Shown piece after piece: positions 55,350 to 64,000 of a stretch of DNA of 64,000 nt (positions are counted from its first letter, which is position 1; each line of letters begins with the position of its first letter). The position numbers and the translations under genes are program-made. Under the pieces are notes generated by a model. The model was not told the origin of the DNA. It was given only the letters and a program-made list of their open reading frames with translations, and made no database searches. Source of the DNA: Dryas octopetala (Eukaryota; Streptophyta; Magnoliopsida; Rosales; Rosaceae); assembly GCA_963921425.1 (NCBI GenBank), contig OY992834.1, forward strand, positions 22,519,923 through 22,583,922. Reading direction: 5' to 3'.

Positions 55350-55560
55350 GGGATTTTTTATAGAGAGGATGTCCCCATTTTACAAAATTTGCGGATGTGG
55401 ACTATCCGGTCGCCATCCCGAAGACATCTGTTATACCTTGACGACCAAACTTGCTACAGCACCTGTTGACCAAAATTTGCGGCTGTCTACCGGATAGCGA
55501 CTGGATAGTTCACATCCACAAATTTTATAAAATGCGGACATCCTTTCTAGAGAAAATCCC
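55350..55560. mobile_element. MITE 2: near-perfect foldback, TIR GGGATTTT, TA-flanked
   Basis: 211 bp. About 80 bp at each end are inverted copies: ggatgtccccattttacaaa on the left pairs with the reverse complement of the right arm, which reads ggatgtccgcattttataaa, and both continue into tatccggtcgc / tatccagtcgc. It is flanked by TA within AT-rich sequence (tgta / tatata). It would fold into a single long hairpin. Confidence 0.88.
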
Positions 55561-55640
55561 TATATATATAATATGTTAGTTTTGGGTTCTAATTTGAAGT
55601 TTTGGTTTATACTCGCAAGATGACACTATTTTGACACTTA

Positions 55641-55969
55641 GGGGGGTGTCTCCAACTTAGATTTCATTGGATTTTAAAAGTCCAATGAAATTTAGGTGTC
55701 CCTAACTTAGATTTTAATGGATTCTAATGAAATTTAGGTGTCCCCAACTCAGATTTTAATGGATTCCAATGAAATCCAGGTGTCCTCAAAAAGTCATGGA
55801 TTTCATTAAGTGAAGGATTTTAATGGATTTGGATGGATTTGAATAGATTTGAATGCATTTTTTACGCATAATAAATTCCATGAGAATTCCACCTTTTGGA
55901 TTTTGATGGATTTTATGGATTTTAAAATCCATTAAATTCCTTTAAAATCTAAGTTGGGGACACCCCCCT
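55641..55969. mobile_element. MITE 3: TIR GGGGGGTGTC with internal repeats, TA-flanked
   Basis: 329 bp. Ends GGGGGGTGTC and GACACCCCCC are exact inverted repeats, and both continue as ccaacttagattt in inverted orientation. TA flanks both sides. The left half contains about three imperfect units built on tagattttaatggattctaa and aatttaggtgtcc. No coding capacity. Confidence 0.88.
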
Positions 55970-56636
55970 AACATGACTTCAGTGAATACCTTTTTTTTTA
56001 TTTTATCAGAAGACAATGCAAAAGACATGATTTGTATATCATACCATGTATATTGATATATACATGTAAAATCTATGCGTGTATTTTAAAAGAATGGACA
56101 ATTGGGTAACTTACCTTCATATGTTACTTTTCCCTTAGAACTTCATATGCTGCCTGAAACTTGCAACATAAAACATCTTGGATTTTCATCTGAAATTTGC
56201 TCAATTTGTTTGTTAGTCATTTTTTAAATATTGGAGGAAATTAAAAATAAAAACCATTTTTAGTGTTAATATCTTATATTGTACTAGGAAAAATATAAAA
56301 TGACAAAATTTACACAATTATACCCAAAGTCAATAATAGAACACATCATCCACTTTTAGCCTCAATAAGAATTTTTCTTATCTTTATTTATCGATGTGAT
56401 GGGATCGAAGATGGCCATAACTGATATACATTCACTAATAAATTACGAATTTGTAACGTGTTGTGGCATATTTTACACAGCTCTCTTGTCAAATGCAAAG
56501 CTTCTCTCAAATAAAAGTTTCAAATTTCTCACCACAAGATATCATATCACAATAAATTGAATTAAGAACTAGTATAATTGATGGTTGAGTTTGTGAATAA
56601 TCAGGTGTCATTCATTGCTGATTGGGTAGGACATTC
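55970..56636. other. AT-rich intergenic sequence, nothing recognised
   Basis: No ORF of note, no repeat boundary and no RNA gene motif seen. Confidence 0.6.
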
Positions 56637-56927
56637 GTGTTTGGATACAAAGTAAATCTCAGATAAAGAAAAACTAGAGAGAAACATTAATTGTAATGAT
56701 TGTGTTTTTTTATTCAATATTACAGAGGAATAAAGCATTTATATATATACCTTAGCTTCCTAAGCTTCATTAGTCTAGCAGCTTAACAACATCTCTAAAT
56801 GACTTAACAGCTGACTCAACAAACCTAACAGCTAACTAAGCTGATGTGGCATATTACAGCTGGAAGAAATAATACAAAACAATGAAAAAATGATAAATTC
56901 TAGTTTTAATACTCTAACAATTGGAAG
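56637..56927 (-). mobile_element. Solo Ty1/copia LTR
   Basis: The minus strand begins TGTTAGAGTATTAAAAC and ends TTTGTATCCAAACA, about 291 bp. It contains a TATA region (tatatatataaatgc), CTCTGTAATATTGAATAAAA as a poly(A) signal zone and TCTCTCTAGTTTTTC near the end, a classic copia LTR layout. Flanks are ATTCG on the left and ATTGG on the right, an imperfect 5-bp TSD. No internal region is present. Confidence 0.7.
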
Positions 56928-57731
56928 CCTCAATTGCCGAATCAATGGGCAGACGAGGCTCTCGACAATCAACTTTTGCCACTTTGGAAGCCTTTTAATT
57001 AAGTGATGAGCTTGAGTTTTCCTCCTTCGAATGGCTCCCACATACTCGGAACCAAAAGCTCTTACCTCCAATTGATTCGACCTCAAAGGTGGATCGATCC
57101 ATTTTGAGAGAGGAGGTACTCACAGCAAAAAATAAATATAAAAGAATTAAAAGAAATATGATATTTGGATGCACAGATAATAAAAGACTGGAATGTTTGA
57201 GATTTTAAAAAACAACATATGTCTTTAATTTATTGAGCCTCAAGAGTCAAGACCCAATTAAGCATTACTCCTTGCAAAAAAAATTTCGACCCTCAAGTCA
57301 GCATTGAATCAAAGTGTTTTGGTGTGTATATTGTTGAAAATTTGATATTGTACCTTAATAGTAAATTAGCAATACATCTCTTGATCAGCTTTTATAGGCT
57401 CTTCCGTCATGTCCTTACAAAAATCACACGGTCCGTACTGCCCCTTACAAAAATAAAATAAAACCCTTCAAAATCCCACAAAAGACATAATTAATGAGCT
57501 TCATTTAAGAGCAATCATCAATTTGCAAACAAAAAAAAAAAAAAAAACACTTTGCAAATTAAGAAAATCACACATAAAGAGTCTTTCCTCATGGTACACC
57601 TATTAGACGAGGTGATCACATGCGCAATTGCGCACGTACAACTTCGGTTTCAATTTTCCAACTTTTTTTTTTCAAATTTTCATTTTTATTGTGCCCTTTT
57701 ATATCATAAATAATATAGTATTAGTAGGTAT
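56928..57731. other. Intergenic sequence with a short coding-like fragment
   Basis: On the minus strand 57101 to about 57000 reads MDRSTFEVESIGGKSFWFRV and CGSHSKEENSSSSLN then stop, and in the same frame ASKVAKVDCREPRLPIDS. It has no recognised domain and may be a fragment of an old gene or LINE ORF1. The remainder (57120-57720) is AT-rich with an A run at 57530-57546 and shows no feature. Confidence 0.35.
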
Positions 57732-58167
57732 CAGGGACAGATTTTAGTGGAGGGCTCGGCGTGCTCAAGCCCACCCTAATTTTTTAAATAGCCATATATG
57801 TATAAGCCCATAGCCCCCCAATTAAAAAAAGACAAAACAATGAATTAAACATTACCCACTCACTCAAGTACCCATTATTAATATACAGCCCCCACCCATG
57901 ACCTCTCTCCTGATCTCCAACCCATTATTTCCTTTTGTAGCTTTTTGTTTTCCTTTATTTTATTTCACGATTTGTTGTTTATTTTCCTCTGCTTCTCTCT
58001 TCTTTCACTTCAGCCTTTAGTCTTTAACAGTTCATCATGTGGTAAGAAATCAATGGTGTTTGTTCGTAAATGGGAGAGAGAACTTCGTCTCTGTGATAGG
58101 CTAAGATCAATGGTGTTTCTTTACTAAATTCAGCCCCCCCAAATTTTCAATCCTGGCTCCATCCCCA
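57732..58167. mobile_element. hAT-type non-autonomous element (TSD GTAGGTAT)
   Basis: 436 bp with the 8-bp duplication GTAGGTAT at 57724-57731 and 58168-58175. The left end is CAGGGACAGATTTTAG. The right end, reverse-complemented, is TGGGGATGGAGCCAGGATT, related to the CAGGGGCGGAGCC ends of many plant hAT elements. Ends match imperfectly, with transitions only in the first nine bases. The 60-codon ORF inside is not supported. Confidence 0.8.
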
Positions 58168-58436
58168 GTAGGTATCAACAACTGTATTTCTAAGTCTAAA
58201 CACTGATTTCTTAATCAAAGAGAGAACATTTACATTTCAAGTAAGGTAGATATGTTATTGTACCTACAATAACTACTTCATCAATTCGCATATATATTAC
58301 AAGTTAATTAGTCGACTCTTCCTCACCTATGCTTCCAAAGTTCTCTCCTTTCTTAATTTTTCTCTCAGTGTAATTACATATACACTACATAAATTCTATA
58401 CATATCAATAGTACTCAAAGTTCCAAATTTGTTCCT

Positions 58437-60319
58437 CTAACTTCTTCCAATTCTCAATGAAGAATCAACACCTTTGCCAACACCAGCTGCAAATATCCTA
58501 GCAATCTCCAACTGGGTATGGGCAATAATTTCAGTTCTTTTAAGATCCATCTCTCCTCTCTTAGTCTCTGCCTCAACTCTCATCCTCTCTATCTCTCTCA
58601 TTGTGTCCATTCTTGCTTGCTCTGATCTCACCACAACTTCTGCCAACCATCTTATGCTCTCTGCTATCTCTAACTCCTCTCTTCTCCTCCTCTTCTTCTT
58701 CTCCATTATTTTCCTCTTCATTCTTTTGGACCTCAACTTTTCCTTGTCACTGTAAAGGGCTGCTGGTGTGCTGCTATCTATCTCCAAAGGGTTTTTGTCT
58801 GATGCATGGTCTGACAATTTCATCCCCACTACTCCATCTTCCTGCATATTAATTAGCATCACAGGTAATGAAATAAATTTAGTGAGATTTAAAAATCAAT
58901 CAGTCATACATATTATATTATTTTTCTCTATGTGTTGTATCCTGGCAGTCTTGGGTACCTGGTTTAGTACTTGGGCTTCTTAGGGTGTATTTTGCCCTGA
59001 ATTGTTTGTACAATTGAAAAAACAATTGTTGGGATTCAACCCCAAGTGTTTGCAAGCTACAAAGATTTATGTATGTACATCAATATGCAGGTGCCATGTA
59101 TGTATCCATCTTTAAAGTAGTAAGAAGAAATGAAGTTACTGTCATGTCTAAATTAATGACATCTGCAGGAATATTTAGTTTCTTGCAATTGGTTTTGGAC
59201 ATGAAATTATTATTATTTTTATTAAGGGAAGGGAAGGGAAGGGGGAGGTGAGAATTGACCAGTTGTTGTATAAGTGCTTTATCACTTGAACTAGAAGTCC
59301 AACCATGTGAAATTTGGAATCATACATAATTAACTATCTATGATGAATTCAATGTCCTACATGAATGCCTTGGCACTCACAATTAGACATTTTTTAGGCC
59401 CTGAAACAAATATTGGGTTCCAAGTCCAAGACCCTATGGCTAGGATGAGAAACAGAGAGAGGGTATGGGAAGGGAAAGTGGGAAACAATTACACACCCAA
59501 CTGTCTCCAACAAAATTTGGGGGCTAAAAAAAACAGCAATCCCCAGGTGATAAGGCCTGTTTTTATTTGGGAAAAGTTGAATTGATCAAAATTCGAAAAA
59601 TAAGAAAAGGGAAACAGGTAAGAACATAAACATAAAAAATTGGGGTGGGGGTCATGTAGACTGACCTTGGCCACCCTATCAACACCATTGGATCCATATG
59701 AATTTTGTGCAGTTAATCCAAGAGGTGGTGGAGGAGCAGGAGGTGGCGGTGGTGGCGGTGGCGGGGGCGCCGCCGCAACCGATGGCTCCAAAAGCATCAA
59801 AGGATGGTTGCTAAGATGAGGCTGAGGATGAAGAGGAAGTGGTGGTGGTGGTGGTGGTGGCGGCGGCGGCGGCGGCGGCACAGCGGCTGCTGCTGCTGTT
59901 GGTGATGGCCCACTTCCACGTAGCAAAAGATCAAGGCGAGGATAGAGAGGCCAAGAGGAACCATCTGCAGTGGCAGACTCAGAACGGTACCGTTTCTTCA
60001 TGGACTCAATCTTGTTCTTGCACTGCGTTTGGGTCTTGGGTGACTTGGTACAATTGGCACGCGAGGAGACATGCCTTGCAACATCTTCCCAGTCATGGCC
60101 TTTGAGCTTGGCTCGGTTTCTGAGGACCCATTTGGTTTCGTAGGATTCAAGGAGGCTGGACACTGCCCCTTCACTCCACTCGTCTCTCTTTAGCCTATCA
60201 CTACTCGCACTACCATGATGTCCAAGTGGTTTTCTTGGAGATGTCTCTTCCTTGGTGGTGGTGGTGGTGTAATTGTTAGGGAGGAGAGATGGGTTTTCTT
60301 GGTTAGTTTCTTTGTCCAT
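58437..60319 (-). CDS. Trihelix transcription factor, SIP1-type, two exons
   Basis: Exon 1 is 60319-59666 (218 codons, donor AAG|gtcagt) and exon 2 is 58841-58437 (acceptor atgcag|GAAGATGG), phase 0, giving a 352-residue protein. The start is the first ATG (MDKETNQENP) after a CT-rich leader. Residues about 41-135 are the trihelix DNA-binding domain: DRLKRDEWSEGAVSSLLESY, KWVLRNRAKLKGHDWEDVA, SPKTQTQCKNKIESMKKRYR and SSWPLYPRLDLLL. Residues 145-205 hold two poly-proline runs of about 13 and 10 residues. Exon 2 encodes a long basic and acidic helix (KLRSKRMKRKIMEKKKRRRR, AESIRWLAEVVVRSEQARM, METKR-like heptads), the C-terminal coiled coil typical of the SIP1 clade. Such proteins act in the nucleus as sequence-specific regulators, often repressors. 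The frame is clean and splice sites standard, so this is a real host gene; the function of this copy is inferred from the family. Confidence 0.93.
58842..59665 (-). other. Intron of the trihelix gene
   Basis: 824 bp with gtcagt at the 5' end and atgcag at the 3' end on the minus strand. It contains a small tandem ggaag run (59226-59246) but no inserted element that I can recognise. Confidence 0.88.
59725..59890. repeat. GGN (poly-proline codon) microsatellites in the trihelix coding region
   Basis: Two runs of ggt/ggc triplets on the plus strand (about 59735-59775 and 59838-59880) encode the two poly-proline runs on the minus strand. Length polymorphism is likely for such triplet runs. Confidence 0.85.
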
Positions 60320-61258
60320 CTCTCTCTCTAGATCTCTCCCTTTCTCTCTCCTAATGCTTGAATAAGTCTTACCCTTTGTTTAAGCTGCTAACATCTTCCA
60401 CACCCACCAAATAAGTTTAAGCACAAAAGTGTAAAGAGGGAGGAGAAGAGAACCACAACCACTAGCATTTTAGAGAGATCAAAAAGAATGGCTGCCTAGT
60501 GAGAGAGACAGAGAGAGGCACAAGACAATACCCACTAGCATTATAGGGCAAAAATTAGTGAAAGGAAAGCAAAGGCTTAAAATGTTAGTGGGCAACCAAG
60601 GGAAATGGGTTGCACTTTTGTTCAAATGAGTTAATGATGTGAACCTGTTAAGCTTTTTTCTCTTTTCACTTTTGGGGAGGTGTTATGTGATTGTGGGTAT
60701 GTTGGTTTTATTGTTGTGGTTGAGTTATTTTGGCTGTTAGCGTTGATATGAAGCCAACCGAGACATCCACTGGGCCAATTAGGATATGAGGAAGAGGTGG
60801 TGGTGATGGTGGTGCTGGTGGTGGGTCACTCACTCACTCACGTGGGTCTGTCACCCACTCCATCCCATCACCCAATTCATCACCAATATCTCTCCACCAC
60901 CACCATCCAATGTGCTTCTGCCATTCAAGCTTATAGCTTCCCTTTTGGTACCTCCTCTTGGTTTTGCTTTATGCCCTTTCTGGGACTTTTGGTGGATTCA
61001 TCACCACTTGAGTAAGTTGTGAGAGTGAGATCACCTTTAGGAGCAACGGCTTGTAATTAATAAACCTCTTCAAAATTTGGCACATACTGATTCTGCCTGT
61101 CTGCTCATTGTTACTTGTGCCAGTGCCACACCAAGGCATCAAAGTTTGTTGACTACAGACTTTTTATTAGGGTAATGCGTTTCATAGTGGTTGAGTGAAT
61201 ATGATTGTCATATAGTGTATTTTGTGGCATGAAAATTGATGTTGTAATCAAGGAATAA
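60320..61258 (-). promoter_or_regulatory. 5' leader and upstream region of the trihelix gene
   Basis: Directly upstream of the ATG on the minus strand is a GA-rich leader (plus strand ctctctctctagatctctccc, 60321-60345), common in plant 5' UTRs. No clear TATA box could be chosen. No ORF in 60350-61258 is supported; the plus-strand 72-codon ORF at 60797 is a His/Pro-rich low-complexity stretch. Confidence 0.45.
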
Positions 61259-61345
61259 AATTTCGAGCTTCGAGGAAATTTCGATGGAAATTTCGATGGA
61301 AATTTCGACGGAAATTTCGAAGATTTTTAAATTTCGACAAAAATT
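61259..61345. repeat. Array of TTTCGA-containing short repeats
   Basis: Four near-identical aaatttcgatgg/aaatttcgacgg units lie head to tail (about 61270-61320), with further cttcgagg, atttcgac and attcgacgg variants. It lies about 0.3 kb beyond the end of the hAT-type gene. Arrays of short transposase-binding motifs near element ends are known in hAT transposons, so this may be a subterminal region; that is an inference. Confidence 0.6.
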
Positions 61346-61610
61346 CGACGGAAACGATGGAAATTATTATCAAAATACGGAAATTTTGAATGAAACTTCA
61401 CAATATGTTTATTTAACATATTATCTACTACATTGATAAAAAACATTGAAAAAAACCAAATTATATGGTAGGTTTCATGTGATATATGATGAATATAATG
61501 CGCGCTGGAGGCAAATACTGTTAAAAAAATGCTTCACTAATTAATAATTACTTCAATAACACCTCAATTTTATTTTTACTATAATATTGCCACATGAATT
61601 ACAAAAGTAA

Positions 61611-64000
61611 TCAATACCACATAGAGTTTCTAGGAGGTTCAAAATTTCCGCTGTCTTCAGTATCATCATGTCCAGAGTAGGTGTACTGTGAAGAATAATC
61701 ATCCCAAGATACTTCTCCAGCATAATTTTGCATGTAATTGCCAACATGCCAACCATATGGATCAGGAACCTGTTGTGGTTGAATTTGCCCATAAGCATAC
61801 TCATTTGAAGAGGTTGTCTCTTGTTGTGCCAATGAGTTACTATCAGACTCAACCAAGTAAGGCAGATGTGGTGGGTAGAATATTGGAGGGTTTTGTCCAT
61901 AATTGTAATTGTCACTTCCTACCCCCATAGAGCCAAAAGTGGTGGATAATGAATCCTCTTCTTCTTGTGCCAAACTCTCATGACCTCTTTGTCTGCGACT
62001 ATAGTCTTTTCCTATGGCACCAATTCCTGGTCCGGCACGCCTACTCCCATGATCCTCATCTTGTGTTGCATGTGTATAGTGTGCTTCGACAGAAAATGGG
62101 CTCATATACTCTTGAGAATGTCCAGTGACATCTTCATTTCCACCACCACCACCACCACTACCTCTACCACCACCACTACCTCTACCTCCACTGTTGGTAG
62201 GAGTGCCCAATCTTGTGCTAGAGTTGCCTGATCGAGAAGGATTAGTGGGAACTGGCTCAGTACGATGTGTCGACCTTGTTTGCATAAGGTCATTCAAACT
62301 TGTAGTAGGGCTCACCTCCTCATTTAGAACTCTGTCCACATTGATACCTTCCTGACGTGCTTGAGCTGCAATATCAGGGTCTGGATTGCCTGCATCATCA
62401 TCTAAATGGAGGGGCCTAATCCACTGATAAAGCTGGTTTTCCTCCACATCATCATCCCCTATAGCAGCATCATATATATCCAGCGGATCATATTCATCAA
62501 CGCGATCCTCCTCTGCTTTCTTATCTCGAAGTGCAAGCCTCATATTATAGTAGCAATATACCATTTTTTCTAACCTACTATATGAGAGCCTGTTTCGTTG
62601 TTTGGTGTGTATGAGTGCGAAAGTGCTCCAGTTTCTTTCGCAAGCTGATGATGACGCCGTTTGTGATAAAACTTTGATGGCTAACTTCCTCACAGTAGGC
62701 GCATCACTCCCATACATGATCCACCATTCACCTGAAATGAAAAATTTGTTTGTGTAAGTGTAACTATAAAAATAAATAATTAAGTTAATCTAACTAATAC
62801 AAGTAAGATGTATACTCACTAGGAGACATTCGTGATCTAGCGGCCTTTGCAGCTCGCTCTCCGAACATTTTCCGGGCATCTTTAAAATAAGTTAACTAGA
62901 TACAAATACAATACAAATTATACAATATCAATCAAATATATAATTTAAGACAATCAAATTCTATAAAGTATTAATATTTTTCGTAAGGATTCTTATGGGC
63001 CTTATGGCAAATTATTTTTACCTCATTTCCAAATTGGCCAACTTGTGGTGAATCGGGATCCAATTTGGAGAATACGTTGTGCACAGCCCGAATAAGTTCA
63101 CCATCATCTCCAACGCCAGGTCTATACTGATAGCGAGGATTCAAATAATAGGCTGCAATCATGCATCAAGTAAATATAGAAATATATAATTAGTAATTTA
63201 GTTCATTAATTGAAAGCTAAATCAATTAAAAAAATGCGGAACCAAAATAACAAATAAATTATTGGGTTACCTGCTGCGTGCAAATCGTGTTGTAACGTTT
63301 TAAACCATCGATCATTGATGATTTTTATTACCCACCGTGCACCCTGTTTTTTTTCTAGTTCTTCCTTCACGACACGCATTAACTCATAAATGGATCCCAT
63401 TGTAGGATACACTTCTGTGTCCACAATACGTAAAACTACGTAGAGAGGTTCAAACAGACCGCACACCTTATGCACCTGTTGCCAAAAAGAGTGATCAAGA
63501 ACTATATTTTCAACGGTGATGCCTGCATCTGAACGCCGGAAATTGCTACGACCCCAATCATCACTGGTGAACAATTGCTTCAGCCCCATCATCTTACCAT
63601 ACAAACTATCCAATGCAATATAGTTTGTAGCAAATCGGGTGGCACCAGGACGAACAATATCTCCCTTCGTGATCTCTCGCATCTTTGCCAACAACCAGTT
63701 ATGGTTGTAAATATAATTCGTGATCATTCTGGCTTTTTTAATCACATTAGCAACCTGCTCTTTCTTCCCCATCTCTTCAAACATTAGATCAATGCAATGT
63801 GCTGCACACGACGTCCAGTACACATTGTATTTGTTCATTAACTTCTTACCTGCTTTGACAAATGCGGAACCATTGTCGGTCACAACTTGAACAACATTCT
63901 CCTCTCCAACCTCCGTGATTACATCCTTCAGTAGCCCATAAATATATTTATGATCCTTTATGCAATCTGAAGAATCAACGGACTTAAGGAATACCGACTT
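61611..64000 (-). CDS. hAT-type transposase-like gene (DUF659 and hAT dimerisation domain), 5' end off window
   Basis: Four exons by splice signals and protein continuity: 64000-63271 (open to the edge), 63152-63022, 62895-62820 and 62731-61611. Junctions read HAA|AYYLNPRY, FGNE|LTYFKDARKMFG and RMSPS|EWWIMYG. Exon 1 carries the DUF659 RNase-H-like region (VVTDNGSAFVKAGKKLM, SCAAHCIDLMFEEMGK). The last exon holds the hAT C-terminal dimerisation domain (TVRKLAIKVLSQTASSSACE, RNWSTFALIHTKQRNRLSYS, KMVYCYYNMRL). It then has a long extension with acidic, Gly-Arg and Tyr/Gly/Gln-rich parts ending NSMWY. DNA-binding BED finger and N-terminus lie outside the window. No nonsense codon or frameshift was seen. 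It could be an autonomous hAT transposon or a domesticated derivative; the sequence here does not decide. Confidence 0.85.

Noticed and set aside
56832-57086. 84-codon minus-strand ORF considered as a gene
   Set aside because: It spans the boundary of a solo copia LTR and a different overlapping frame looks equally plausible; no domain recognised.
59839-60105. 88-codon plus-strand ORF opposite trihelix exon 1
   Set aside because: Antisense shadow of the poly-proline and trihelix coding sequence.

Overview
The window is nuclear DNA from a seed plant, probably a woody eudicot; species cannot be told from sequence alone. The evidence is plant-type LTR retrotransposons primed by initiator-Met tRNA (TGGTATCAGAGC), a plant L1-type LINE, many MITEs, CT-rich plant leaders, GT-AG introns and a plant-specific trihelix transcription factor gene. 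Roughly nine tenths of the window is transposable-element DNA. No rRNA, tRNA, CRISPR array or prokaryote-like operon was seen.

Layout. (1) 1-4197: a minus-strand LTR piece, then a decayed plus-strand Ty3/gypsy integrase region with its 3' LTR. (2) 4198-36486: one old minus-strand Ty1/copia element opened up by a nest of later insertions, most with target-site duplications (TSDs) readable by eye. A Tourist-like element (TAA) sits in the copia integrase. A plus-strand gypsy LTR (TTCAC) sits in the Tourist element. A minus-strand solo LTR of the same superfamily (AAGGA) sits in that LTR. A young Ty3/gypsy element (TTGAT) sits in the solo LTR. Separately, a gag-only LTR retrotransposon (23379-31016), preceded by a second copy of its own gag 3' tail, lies near the 3' end of the plus-strand gypsy LTR. 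A hAT MITE (GTCAAAAC) and another gypsy solo LTR interrupt the copia gag and leader. (3) 37311-54786: a long-TIR foldback element opened by a 16.8-kb non-autonomous LTR element (TSD GTGGA, LTRs about 4.3 kb, internal region about 1.1 kb). Its 5' LTR was in turn opened by a 7.1-kb L1-type LINE. (4) 54994-58167: three TA-flanked MITEs, a copia solo LTR and a hAT MITE. (5) 58437-60319: the only clear host gene, a two-exon SIP1-type trihelix transcription factor on the minus strand. (6) 61259-64000: the 3' end of a multi-exon hAT-type (DUF659 plus hAT dimerisation domain) gene on the minus strand, running off the right edge.

How the parts relate. The two youngest elements, judged by near-identical LTRs, are both incapable of moving alone. 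The gypsy at 10750-20554 lacks the protease and has two nonsense codons in pol. The gag-only element lacks protease, RT, RNase H and integrase. Recent movement therefore implies enzymes supplied in trans by a relative outside the window. I did not find a convincing new class of biological system. The best candidates for follow-up are the gag-only family with its tandem/chimeric structure, the protease-less gypsy, the 4.3-kb-LTR element and the cluster of small TIR elements.
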